From: Gentiana macrophylla
Lineage: Eukaryota > Streptophyta > Magnoliopsida > Gentianales > Gentianaceae
Length of the DNA stretch: 64,000 nucleotides
Reading direction: 5' to 3'
Assembly: GCA_026214975.1 (NCBI GenBank)
Contig: CM047806.1
Coordinates: 4,997,822 to 5,061,821, forward strand
The notes under the pieces: model-generated
Told to the model about the DNA's origin: nothing
Database searches by the model: none
The model's input: only the letters and a program-made list of their open reading frames with translations
In this document: positions 35,194 to 46,933 of the stretch, piece by piece
Layout: the number at the start of each line of letters is the position of its first letter
Position numbering within the stretch: the stretch's first letter is position 1
Position numbers and translations under genes: made by a program

Positions 35194-35198
35194 ATGAT
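35194..35198. repeat. Target-site duplication of the gypsy element (left)
   Basis: ATGAT, repeated at 45112-45116. Removing the element and one ATGAT gives ATATGATGTCACGGTAGAT, which matches ACATGATGTCACGATAGAT near 22170. Confidence 0.8.
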
Positions 35199-35775
35199 TA
35201 CGATTTAATACAAATTACGCCATCTTAAAGATCTGACTTTTCCTTATATTATTGATGAACAATCAAGAACCCTAATGCCAAAACGCACAGAGGGTTTTGT
35301 ATGTTATGGTTGAGTCTAAGTGGGATTCTTAGAGTGCCTACACGATCTCGTTATTATTCCAGTGAATCAAGCCATACGTAGTTCCCCGAACGTCAGATTT
35401 ATAAGGACAATGCATGACCTAACCCTAAATATGAGTCGGTTCGTAGCTATTGTCTTATTTACCCTTAATTGGGCTTTACCCGCGCCAAGTTATCCTGTGG
35501 ATATCGGGCCAATGTAGTGGTGTGGACTCGCTCGATATCGATTTTCCGACCTGGGATGATCGACTCACAAACTCACGCCCGTGATCGTCAGTAAGTCGAT
35601 AGTCGTGACTCGAATCCCTAGCCATACTTCGTGCTCGAGGACCGACATGCATGCCATGGCTTTCAAGTCGGTAGTCCGACTTGCATGCCTTATCGGCTTA
35701 TGTGCCTTGGTAAGTATTCAATCCATAAGGTCCACTCGATGATGATATATCGAGGTGCGTAACCCGGTATCGCCA
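35199..35775 (-). repeat. 3' LTR of the gypsy element
   Basis: Pairs with 44534-45111. On the + strand it starts TACGAT (versus TGACGAT in the partner) and ends ATCGCCA (versus ATCGTCA). The 7-bp inverted termini TGACGAT...ATCGTCA are complete only in the partner. A weak purine stretch (TGCAGGGGC on the - strand) lies just upstream of its inner edge and may be the polypurine tract. Confidence 0.88.
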
Positions 35776-36139
35776 TAAGCCCCTGCACTCGGAGAGGCGA
35801 CTTCGTTGTCCGAGGTCGATCCGCCAATTTGAAATCGTCTTCGAGTTGGACCAATCTTGGGCGGAAATGGTGTACCCGCCGTGTGCCACCTGCCTCCCCA
35901 CCAATCGTGTGTCGCCCATTGTGACGCCGAGCGCACTATCTCTTCGCCTTCGCCATAAATGATGTCACCTTGATTTTCGCGATTCATGGGGAGTTATAAT
36001 CGCTAAGAACCCCCTAATCACGTCTTTTCACCGTCATTTGGCATTAGCAACGCATAAAAGGGAGAGAAGAACCAGACGGTGAAATCATTTTTCGCCTATC
36101 CATTTCTCCATTTACTCCTCGTAAAATACAAGTAAGCAT

Positions 36140-38365
36140 CTTTTTCGCATTCATCTTTCTTTCTCGTTCTTACCATTCCCGCTTGAATCCATCCATGTCT
36201 AAAGAGTGCTACACTTCTCGATAGGGTAGAGAGTCTCATTCCGGCGATCAAACACCCATATCTCGCGCCTTCCGATCAAACCCTTCCTCAAATCCTTGTG
36301 GGAACCCTTAGGAATTATCAGGAACCTAAGAAACCGCCCACAAGAATGGACGGAAAAGGGCCTAAGGGTGCACTTCCCGCCTCACCATGGACGATCTCAA
36401 CCAACTACGGCAGAGATATGGGCCGTTTCTAGCCTCAACTGGTGGCTCACTTCCTTCCGCCACCACCAATTTGCCGATGAGCCCCCGTATGGTTCTCAGA
36501 CGGCCTACGAGGCCCGGTATTGATGGGGCTCGATTTCCCTATGTCCAGCGGGTCCAGCCGTTTCTTCACCACTATGAGATCGGTATATCTCAATCTGGGC
36601 CCGAATGCCATCCGGACTTTGATGGGCTTTCTAATTGCCTGCCGAAGTTGCGGGTATCGGGTTCATCGTCCCTTTGTTCCGATGGTGGCACAAGATCTCT
36701 CGTGATGCCCGACTCAGGGTGGTACACGTTTCAAAAGCGTGCCAATCGCCATGAGTTCGTGTCAAAAGGACCTTCATCTCATTCGAATTGGAAGCCTAGG
36801 TTCTTCTTCCTTCGACACGGTCGGATAACCCCATGTCGGGCTATGGAGGTCGAGAGAGGAAGAGATGACAACCGGGTCGTGGAAGCCGCACCTAACGAGG
36901 CTCTTACCCTCGAGAGATTTACCTTCGAGGTGGTTACACAGACTCGAGTCTCCTTTATGACCTTGCCCGCCTCGAGGAGGCGGGCCCCGCACTCATGCAT
37001 AGCGCTTCATCCCGCTCGATCAGAAAATTGTATGAACCTTGGTTATTTTATTATCAAGTCTTAATTCTTTTGAAGTTGTATTTCGCTATTCCCGACATCG
37101 ACTCCTTTTTCATTTGTGTAGTGGGGTAGATTCTCGAAGGTCATTTGCTCCTAAGGCTTCTTTGCTTGTGGTCTGCCGCCGCCGCCCAGAGATCGAGAGC
37201 TACTCCTCCGGCGCCCGAGGGAAGAGACTGCTCATCTTTGTTGACCCGACCGAGGGTGTCGAGACAACTACCCCTGTCACACAATCAACTCCGCCTTCCA
37301 CCTCGGGAGGACTCACCCATGAACACCGGTCGATACGCCAAGTAGAGGACATTATCGACTTTATCGTCGGAGGGGTGAAGAGCCTTTCAGTCTTTGCTCG
37401 CTCGGTTGCGTGAAGAAGAGGTCGGGCCTCGGCGAGCCGGGTGAGAGATCAACAAAGGTGGCAAAAAGCCAAGGTCACGGCCTTCTCTCGACCTTTCCGC
37501 CACGAGTAGGATGTCGGCCGAAGATGTCGGGCGGTGGACGACTGTGTCCTGGCCTCTTCCTCCGAGAGCCGGGTCGTGTGGTAAAGGCTAATTCTTGTCA
37601 ATCTCCTGTCTTTTTTTTTTTTTTTTTTTGGACTCACCACGCTTATGCCTTAATTTTTTTTTTTTTTGGCAAGATTACTTTATGAGCCGAGAGACCTCTC
37701 GACGTATGAGCACGCCGCCCAAGAATGAGGAAGAGTCAAGACGCAAATCCGGAGGTTGAATGACAGGCTTGCTATCGAGTCGCCTAGTGTCATCGGTCCG
37801 GAATCGCAGCCTAACGCTTTCAAGGAAGAAGCTGTCTTGAGAGATAGAAGGTCAAGGGAGCGGGAGGCTATCATTGCCGAGCCGAGAGAGATCTGGCCGC
37901 GCCGAGGGAGGGAGGTCGCTGCCAAAGTAGCTCTCGAGGAAGAAGCTGGCGCGCGAGGAGCGATCATGTGCCGAGAGAGAGATCAATTGAGAGCCGAACT
38001 TGATCAGAGTTCCTAGCGCCTTGAAGAGGCGAGGTCGCACGGTTCTCGAGTATCGGAAGTCCAAGAGTTGGGCATGGATCTCGATGTCATCATGCAGACG
38101 TACCATACTTGGAGGATTCACCAAGGCGGTGGACCAAGTAAGAAAGGTCTATCCGGATGTCGAGATCGACAAGCTTGAAGAGCCTGGCTGCTATGACCCT
38201 AACTCGGAGGCGTTGTACGACTGCATTTCCGAGGAATTCCAACAGGTATATCCTTGCTCAAGTATGGTGGCCCCACAAGAAGCTCGACTCGATAATACGA
38301 CTTCACTGCTACCGCGCCATGCTCACCCCGAGGATCTTGATCCGACCCCCGACGCTTCTATTTAG
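36140..38365 (+). pseudogene. Antisense ORF of the gypsy element, related to the 'putative gypsy type transposon' (Transposase_28-like) family
   Basis: Lies on the strand opposite gag-pol, between integrase and the 3' LTR. Two frames alternate and together give the order I expect for this family: FPYVQRVQPFLHHY, YLNLGPNAIRTLMGFLIAC, SGWYTFQKR and NWKPRFFFLRHG, all between about 36530 and 36830. A basic/acidic coiled-coil stretch follows (about 37690-38040: REREAIIAEPREI, RERDQLRAEL), and a C-terminal part with KVYPDVEIDKLEE (about 38140). Several 1-base shifts and stops break it. The function of these proteins is not established to my knowledge. Placement in the family is by recalled motif pattern, not by a search. 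Confidence 0.65.
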
Positions 38366-38742
38366 TTGTCTTGTTTCTTTCCAACTTTGATGTCTTAAAC
38401 TTTAACTTGCAATCCTTTGTAAATTTTATCAACTTGAGTAGACTTGGGTGAATATTTATTTTATCAGGGTTGGTCATTTCGACCTGGCCCCAATTTGTTT
38501 CGAAATTTACCCCCTTTTATCTCTCCTTGTTGTTATTTACTCTTTTCTTTTATTACTGTCTTTGGCTTTCTTGCTTGTCGAGCCTTTGGCTCTGTTTGCT
38601 TCTGCCTTATCGATGTAATATTGCCCCCCCAAGTGTTTTATTAACTTTAGTTCATAATGCACTTGGGTTCTAAATGGCTTTTAGGTCGATCTATTTGCCT
38701 TGGCTTTTTAGCCTTATAAGCTTGCTAGATCTTCGAGTTAGT

Positions 38743-38960
38743 CCGACATTGCGAATCGCCCTTGTCTCGGTCTACCGCTTTCTGGTCAGTTAGACTTCCG
38801 ACTTGACGCTTGGCCCGACCATGCGAACCGCCCTTGTCTCCGCTTTATTCGACCCTTAAAAAGTGCGTTAGGCTTTTGACTTGGACATCCGACCCGACTT
38901 GCGAGTCTTCTTTTGCCTTCGCATTATATGCTTGTGGCGTTGTCGGGAGTTCCGACTCGC
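38743..38960. repeat. About 72-bp degenerate tandem repeats in the gypsy 3' spacer
   Basis: CCGACATTGCGAATCGCC (38743), CCGACCATGCGAACCGCC (38815) and a more diverged CCCGACTTGCGAGTC (38894) are spaced 72 and about 79 bp apart, with TTAG/ACTT-rich linkers between. Confidence 0.6.
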
Positions 38961-39219
38961 GGATTGCTCCATACTTTGTCGATTGCAACTTCGCCCTTTT
39001 GGACTTAGAATATTACAAAATACTTAACAAAATCGTGAGAAAAGAAATCATCGTTTATTATAATAAAGATAGAATTGTCTCATGGATGATTACAAATCTT
39101 ATAAAATAAGTAGAAACAAACGATCGACTAAGGACTAGACGTAAAATTTCCTCAAATTATTCGCGTGCCATTGTCGAGGATCGTAGTTCCGCCTCGCTTC
39201 GACCTAGTTGATATGAACC

Positions 39220-42200
39220 TTTAGGGTGGACTTTTAGATCTCGACACGGGCCTTCCCGGGTTCGGGAGAGGGGCCCGATCTCCTTTTGCCGACTTGCTTC
39301 GTTCTTTCTCAAAACTAGGTCTCCGACTTTGAAATATCTCGTATTTTACCTCGCGTTGTAATATTGAGAGATCTTCGCTTATACCTTGCCATTCTCGGGC
39401 CGAGGCCATTTCTCTCCGCTCCTCGAGATTATCCTTTCTTGTCGGATATCGGGATCATTCGCTCTCAATATTATACGCTAACACTCGAGGAAGGACGCCG
39501 ATCTCCGCGGGGATAATCGCCTCGCACTCCATAGGTCGAGAGAAAGGTGTTTCACCCGTTGATGCGTTTGGAGTCGCCTCTGTATGACCACAGGATGCTC
39601 GGGAGTTGCAACGCCCAGCCTCGCCCTTCGCCTTTTGAGCCTCTTTTTGATCCGAGTTTAATCTGGCCGATTTGTTTGCTCGACTTGACCATTTGCTTGA
39701 GGATGCGCTGATGTGAAGTGAAGTCTCGATCGATATGATATTCGCTAACCACTCTCGACTCTTCGGTCTTCAAATTGAGTGCCGTTGTCCGAGATTAGAA
39801 CCTTCGGAATACCATACCGCATAAAATATCGACCATAGGAATTTCTTGATTGTAGTTGCTTTGATGTCGGGTAAAGCCTGGCCTCTACCCACTTAGTGAA
39901 ATAATCCACCACAACTACTACAAACTTATTGTTCCCTGGAGCTCGTGGTAGGGCCCTACAATATCGACTCCCCACGTCGAAGGGCCATCGCCGACGAGAT
40001 GACATTCATTTCTTGTGCCTGTTGATGAGAGATGTTATCGTGAATTTGACAAGAATTGCACTGCAGACTAACTCGATCGCGCCTCGTTGCATTGACGGCC
40101 GAAGAATATCCAATGAGCTTGCATTTCCGAGCTAGCATTCTAGCCCCGCAATGATTCCCACAAGCTCCCTATGGATTTCTTCGAGAAGATATTCTCCTCT
40201 GCCTCGATGCGCATCTCAACCATGGACTTGTGAATGACCTCCGATAAAGTATGTCGTTGAAGAATGCGTATCGAGCCGACTGAAGTCGGACCTTTCTTGA
40301 CTGTACCTTATCCTTGGGTAATATTCCGTCCTTTAAGTAAAGGACAATTGGATCCATCCATGTAGCCCGCTGAGATATCGGCTGGGCTTCTATTTCTTCA
40401 TAGCTTCTCTCTGTTAGCGATTCTACTAACACCTTTTTACTAGAGACGAAATTCGATGCTAACTTGGACAGAGCGTCGGCCCTCTTGTTCTGAGTTCGAG
40501 GTACCTGTTCAAATTGAATCGAGTTGAATTTCGGCTTGAGGCCTTGAACTACTGCTAAATACTTCTTCATAGTTTCTTCCTTAGCCTCATATTCCCCTTT
40601 AATGTGATTAACAACCAATTGCGAGTCACTGTAAACGTTGAGATTTTCGACCTTCACTTTAGAGCAAGCTTGGACCAGTTGATAATTGCTTCATATTCGC
40701 CTCATTATTAGTTGCCTTAAAATCGAATCGAGGGCGATGGAAACTCCTCCCCTCGGTGACTAATAGGAGGCCTCGCACCGCTCTTCTTTGCTCGAGGCCC
40801 CATCGGCATGGAGCATCCATCGTTCTTCGTGACTTTCCTTTTCTGCTCAAGTTGCACCGATATACCTTCGGCTAAGAAGTCTGCGCTAAAGCTTGTGCCT
40901 TGATTGCGGTACGCGTACGAACTCGATGTCGTATTGAGCCATCTCGATTACCCACTTCGCGAGTCGACTGGGGATGTGTCGGGCTTCGCCAGAATTTGCT
41001 TGAGTGGTTGGTCCGTGACTACCACTATAGGATGGGCTTGAAAGTATGGCCTAAGCTTTCTCGATCGTGTACCAACGCTAGTGCGAGCTTCACGGTGGTG
41101 AGTATCGGGCTTCGGGCCGTGCAGAGCTTTACTTACAAAATATATGGGCACCGGCCCTTTTCTACCTCTCGAACCAAGACCGAACTCACCGCTTCCTCGC
41201 AGATCGATAAATAAACTAGCAACCTTTCTCTCTCGGGGAGGTGAGAGTAGTAGTTCTCGAAAGATATGCTTTTAGTTCCTCGAAGGCCGTCTCGACATTC
41301 GTTGTTCCAGTGGAAAAAGTGGCTGGTTTTGAAGAACTTTAAAGAACGGTAGCGCACGTTGGTGACCGAGATAAAACCTATCTGAGTCTTCGCCATCCGA
41401 CCGGTGAGTCTCTCGAACCTCTTTCATGTTTCGAGTGCAGTGCATGTTCTTTAGTGTGTCGATCTTGTCGTGGTTGGCTCGAATCCCGCCTCTCGACACC
41501 ATATACCCTAGAAATTTGCCTGCCCTCACCCCGAAGGTGCACTTTTTGGATTAAGTTTCATGTCAAGATCTCTTAATACTCCAAATACTTCTGGCGTCTA
41601 CCGTAAATTGCTTCATCGATCGGCTTTTGATGAGTAGATCGCCCACATAGACTTCCATATTTCTACCAATCGCTTCGCGAAATTCATTGTTGATCGCCTT
41701 TGGTATGTAGCTCCAGGCGTTCTTTAGTCCGAATGGCATGGTAACATAACAAAAGGTGCCAAACTCGTGATAAACGCGTCTTCTCCAAGGCGTCTCGAGG
41801 ATCCATAAGAATTTGGTGGTACTTTATATGCATCAAAGAACGCGAATACCTCAAAACCGATGGTCGAATCAACTAACTCGTCGATCTTAGGTAGCGGATA
41901 GGAATCTTTGGGGCACGCCTTATTCAAATCCGTGAAATCTACACACACGCGCCACCGCCATCCGGTTTCTTCACTAACTTTGGATTGGCAAGCCATTCGG
42001 ATAGAGCACTTCTTTTACTATATTTGCCGACAAGAACTTCCCGACTTGCACTCGATAGCCTAATCGATCTTGCGCGAAATTTCGCTTCTTCGCTTGACTG
42101 GCTTTCCGCCTGGTCAATCTCGAGTTTATGGATGGCGATGTTTGTCGGTAGGCCTGGCATATCGGACGCCTTCCAGGTAAAACGCCCTTGAACTCTTTCG

Positions 42201-42900
42201 AAGAAATCGATCAAGAATCGCTTTTTCCGAGTCGGGATCCAAACCCGACTTGGACACTCGATCGATTCCATCTTCCCATAAGCCGACATTTTCAATCGCT
42301 TCGCTCAAGCCCAACACTTCTCTTCCTCCTCCTCCGAATGAGCTCCTCGATGAGGACTTGTTGTACCGCCATCTTACCGCTCATCACTATCGAATTGCGG
42401 CTGCCACAGCGATTTCAATATCCCCTTTACTCGTGGGAACCATTTTGAGTCGGGAATTTCATGTGTTATGGCATGGAACGAAACTATAGCTCGTAAATCG
42501 AAAAGGGTGGGTCTACCCAAAATAACATTATACGCGGAGGAGCTTTAACGACCACGTAGTTTAGCTTCTAGCGTCCTCCTCTCGCCCCATCACCATCGTC
42601 GTTAGTAGCTTTATGGAACCCATGGGATGGATCGCGAACTGTGAAGCCGAATAGTGGAGAGGCAATGGGCACTAAGTCTTTCTCTTTGAGCTTCATTCCC
42701 TGGAATGCCGAGTAGTATAAGATATTCACAGCGCTACCATTATCGACGATACCTCGATACTCGGGCGCGACTTATAATCGCTTCAATCACTAACCCTCAC
42801 CGTGACTTGTCAACTTAGGAACGTCGCCTCTGGGGCCGCACCGACTCCGTGAGTTAATCTTGATCGCTACGCGCCTCGGCCTCCGCCGTCTGGTTCTCGA
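39220..42900 (-). pseudogene. Ty3/gypsy pol (protease, RT, RNase H, second RNase H, integrase), frame-broken
   Basis: Protease near 42740 has IVDNGSAVNILYY, with Asn in place of the usual Thr or Ser of the D-T/S-G triad. RT spans about 42300-41270: WKASDMPGLPTNIAIHKL, VCVDFTDLNKACPKDSYPLP, YHQILMDP and KFLGYMVSRGGI. An RNase H segment follows (about 41270-40950: VLVREVEKG, YFVSKALHGPK). A second RNase H-like domain is at about 40860-40400 (NNEAN, VYSDSQLVVNHIKGEYEAK, RTQNKRADALSKLAS). The integrase (about 40140-39550) has CNSCQIHDNISH-type zinc ligands, VVVDYFTKWVEA and VLISDNGTQFED. The C-terminal part runs to about 39220. At least a dozen frame changes are needed, so no functional protein can be made. 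Confidence 0.85.
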
Positions 42901-44510
42901 CCGCTCGTTCCTTCTCACTCTCCCCGCCCAAATATCATATTCACATAATTGTTTGGGCGATTATCATCATAGCGATCCCGACCATAGTAGTCCCTATTGT
43001 TATCGTGAGATCGGTCTCGCGTCAGGGATCGATCTCTTCTTCTTTGATTCTCTCGACTTCGACCTCTATCCTGGTGGGATTTCTTCTTTTGAAGTCTCAC
43101 GCCTGGGCTCATTATAACTCGATCGGTCTATGACCTCATCCAGCTTTCCCTCCCGGATACGAGCCTCGATGTCTTTCTTTAAATCGAATAAGTCCTCCGC
43201 CGAGTGACTGTGTCCTCGTGGAATTCACAATACTTTGTCGACCTTCGCTTTTCTCGAGGTTTTTTGATCGGAGGTGGCCTCTTGGCCAAATTCTTAGAAA
43301 CCATGATTGATAAGACCTCTGTACGGGACCGGTTGAGGGGAGTAAAGTCTTTATCCTTTCTACCCCCCTTTTTCTCCGACCGCCCGAGGAGGCGCCCGAT
43401 ACGATCCCAAACAGACGTTTTCCTCTCTACATCTTGTTGTCGAGGTGATTCTTATTTCCTCCTCGACCTTCTTTCCTCGAATGCCCATCCACTCGGCGGC
43501 TAAAGTGTGCTACACGACCGCCTCTTCGCCTTGGCAAAATCGATGTACGACATTCACACATTCATCCATGTTTGAGGAGGTTCCGCTTAACTTCTCGTAC
43601 AACTTTGTGTTGCGCAATCCCCTACGAATGAAGTGATCAAGACTCGATCCCGAGGATCCTTCACCTGCATGGCCTCAAGGTTAAACCTCTTGAGATAATC
43701 TAATACCGACTGTCTCTATGTCGCCTCACGCTTGTGAGGTGCGCCTCACTCAATCGAAACTTTTGTTGACGATGGCTGCCTCTCGAATTTTCTCGCGAGC
43801 ATGGTGAAGTCTGGAGATGGATCTGGGTTTCAACTTGGTAAACCACTCTCTTGCTCGCCCTACAAGTAGAGTCTCGAATGCCCGGCATCGATCTCGGTCT
43901 GGGCACATTCTAGCCTCATCCGGGATAGATACTGTGAAGATGGTCCTCCGGGTCGGTGGTGCCGTCATACGGGTCTATCTTAGGTATTTTAAACCCTTGG
44001 GTTTAGGATAGTCTTCAATCTCCTTGATGAAAGCGAGACTCTAACAACAACGGGCCTTGGTTTTTTCCAGGATTACATCTAACTCCCCGCTAACGCTATC
44101 TTCATCGATGCGTATGTAGCTTCGTTGTATTTTCGCTTCCTCCGCTCGACCGAACTTGAGGAAGCGCCGACCTCTTCAAATTGATCTCGCTTAGGATTAT
44201 TGGCGGCGTTATTCAGCCGCCGCTTCCGCTGTTATGCTTTGTCTCTGTCGATTAAAGGCTTTCGCCATTATCCTTCTCAGGCATTATGATGCCGCCGCCA
44301 CCGATCCACCATGGCTTGATACTTCGGGGCAAGGCCCCGAGTTTGTTTTGGCGGATTTTCATGGACGGTCTCTAAAGCCGGATCTTTTCCTCGAGGATCC
44401 GCACTCGCCGCCACTTGTCTGTGGATTCGCGGATCCACGTTTTTAGAGGTGGTTTTTCCGGGCGGTCTTTTCTTCGGAGGGCATGATGATCTTGATGTAT
44501 TCAACAAAAG
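42900..44510 (-). pseudogene. Ty3/gypsy gag, frame-broken
   Basis: Retrotransposon gag core near 43750-43970 on the - strand: CRAFETLLVGRAREWFTKL and a following SISRLHHAREK. The C-terminal end (about 42915-43112) is Arg/Asp/Ser-rich (RGRSRENQRRRDRSLTRDRS), then NYVNMIFGRGE, which leads into the protease as in Tat-type elements. The N-terminal part near 44280-44500 (MVDRWRRHH) is in a separate frame. Multiple frameshifts. Confidence 0.75.
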
Positions 44511-44533
44511 AAAGAGCCCTCCTTCTAATACAA

Positions 44534-45111
44534 TGACGATGACAAATTATGTCATCTTAAAGATCTGGACTTTTCCTTATATTATTGATGAACAATCAAG
44601 AACCCTAATGCCAAAAACGACAGAGGGGTTTTGTATGTTGCGGCTGAGTCTAAGTGGGATTCTTAGAGTGCCTACGTATCCTGTTATTATTCCAGGAATC
44701 AAGCCATACGTAGTTCCTGGAACGTTGTATTTATAAGGACAATGCATGACCTAACCCTAATATGAGTCGGTTCGTAGCTATTGTCTTATTTACCCTTAAT
44801 TGCTTTTACCTCGCCCAAGTTATCCTGTGGATATCGGGCCAATGTAGTTGGTGTGGACTCTGTTTCGATATCGATTTTCCCGACTGGGATGATCGACTCT
44901 CGAAACTCACGCCCCGTGATCGCTCAGAAGTCGATAGTCGTGACTCGAATCCCTAGCCATACTTCGTGCTCGAGGACCGACATGCATGTTATGGCTTTCA
45001 AGTCGGTAGTCCGACTTGCATGCCTTATCTGGCTTATGTGCCTTGGTAAGTATTCAATCCATAAGGTCCACTCGATGATGATATATCGAGGTGCGTAACC
45101 CGGTATCGTCA
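44534..45111 (-). repeat. 5' LTR of the gypsy element
   Basis: 578 bp with perfect 7-bp inverted termini TGACGAT...ATCGTCA. It aligns end to end with 35199-35775. Differences are dominated by 1-base gaps. Confidence 0.9.
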
Positions 45112-46933
45112 ATGATGTCACGGTAGATGATACGTGGTAGTATATTATGAGCATCATAAACTATTAGTGTTATGAATGACTAAGGCAATTAATTTTTTTT
45201 ACCGCTAGTTGTTAAGGAGATGATAAGTAAAGGCACTTTCATTTCCAAGGTTTGCAATTGTCCAACAAAAACTTCCTTTTTAAGTTTAAGCCAATTCATC
45301 AATTGGTGAAAGCATGGGCCATTTTTCTAGAAATAAATAATGCATGCCCCTTTTTTTTTTCATTATTGCTTCAATTGTTTTTTGTCTTAAAATAGAAAAT
45401 AGAAAATAGAAAAAATGAAAAGACTTTTTGTTTTGAAAGAAGACTTGAATAATTATGTTGAACTTGTTGTCTTATTGATGATGTTTTATGGACAAATTGT
45501 CCAAAGAGTTACCTTTTTTAAACGCTTGGCCTATCCTCTCTCTTTTTTTTTTTTAAAATATTTCTCATTGGATTACAAAGAAAAATAAAAAAACAATACA
45601 TAGTTTGATTCCATTTTCATCATTTACTCGCTATAAAATGATTAATGTTTTATTTATTTGTATGAAAATTTTAAAAATAAAGAGATTTTATGCTATAATG
45701 GTTGTAACGTAGATATATCAAATACTCTCTCCGTTGTTTTTAACTGTCGATTTTGAAAAAAAATAACTGTTATTTTTTGGATGAACTTGATCATTTGAAA
45801 AAAAATAACTGCCAATTTTTAAATGAACTTGATCGATTTTTAGCTTAATGTTAATTATTTTTTGGATGAGCATGATCAATTATTCTTTTTCTAAATGTGA
45901 CAAAAAAAAAAAAACGAAGGGAGTACAATAATATACATCATTCTCTTTTAGTTTCTCTGTTTTATTTTACACACAACTACTATGTATAAAAAAGTATAAA
46001 GTAAATAGATACGATACATGTCATTGATACAAATTTTTATAAGAATAATGTAATCCAATATTTAACTAAAAATAAGTAAAGAGTAGTGTAGAGACAACAC
46101 ATGGGAGTGTCCATGTGATGAGCTGCCAATTAGCAGAGGTGTCTCCTTCTTGTCCCTTTTTTTCTACGCCCACAAAAAGGTTACAACATTACCCCACTAT
46201 TTACATACGATTCATATTATTGTTACGATTGCTCACACGCAACGATAACGTGTACTCGGACGCAACGAATGATAAAATAAAATTGTATTCTATTAGTTAT
46301 AATGAATCTACATGATGAATAATGAATTGTACGTAATGATCAGCGGTTTAAAATCATTTCATGTCATTCAATGTATCTGGATGATCGTATAAGTATCATT
46401 ATCCTTTCCTCCGTAAGAGTAATGCTTATATCATGCTTATATCGATAACAAAATGACACAACATATCTTCTAGCATTAATTATGATAAAACCTGTTGATA
46501 GGCGATAGTTTCAACATAATCAAGATAGGAAAATTTGTTAGGTTGTCGTGGACGTATCATTTTTTTTTTTTTTTTTGAACAAGACGTATCATTTTTCTTC
46601 CCCCCACAATCCGACATTAATCATATTGTATTTCTAACTTGCTCGGTATCTTATTTTCTTGTCAGCTATTGTTTCCTCCCGGGATATTTAATTTATGAGT
46701 AAACATAACAAGACGTTCGGGGTCTCGGAGTTTTTCTTCGGAAAAACTTTTCAACGTTCAAGCAAGTGATTTGACAGTAAGGTGGGATAATGTAAGAGTG
46801 ACCACAATGGTGGACACTCTTACTCTCCTCATTTATCTTATTTTTCGTTCCAGACTTACTTTTTCAACACCCTATAAAACAACCAACTCCAATATACTCC
46901 ATTTATCATTCCTCAAAATTATTTTTTCCCTCA
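45112..46933. other. Spacer between the gypsy element and a solo LTR
   Basis: Starts with the right-hand ATGAT target duplication and the rest of dispersed repeat copy F. No gene is seen. Contains a Stowaway-like MITE (45723-45925) and long poly-T runs. Confidence 0.6.
45723..45925. mobile_element. Stowaway-like MITE
   Basis: The left end TACTCTCTCCGTTGTTTTTA pairs with the right end, which reverse-complemented reads TACTCCCTTCGTTTTTTT. About 203 bp, AT-rich, with internal repeats of AAAAAATAACTG. Confidence 0.7.

Larger units (their letters stand above)
35199..45111 (-). mobile_element. Ty3/gypsy retrotransposon, Tat-like, with an antisense ORF
   Basis: A 9.9-kb element with two LTRs, a 5-bp target duplication and gag-pol on the - strand. 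The order on the - strand is 5' LTR (45111-44534), gag, protease, reverse transcriptase, RNase H, a second RNase H-like domain, integrase (to about 39220), a spacer with about 72-bp tandem repeats, a + strand ORF (about 36140-38365), then the 3' LTR (35775-35199). The second RNase H and an extra ORF between pol and the 3' LTR are features described for the Tat lineage. The primer-binding site is weak: the - strand reads TTGTATTAGAAGG next to the 5' LTR, which could be a decayed iMet site. The interior is markedly more GC-rich than the surroundings. All coding parts are frame-broken. Confidence 0.9.

Noticed and set aside
35718..35987. Small minus-strand ORFs at the inner edge of the gypsy 3' LTR
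   Set aside because: They span the LTR boundary and contain no retrotransposon or host domain.
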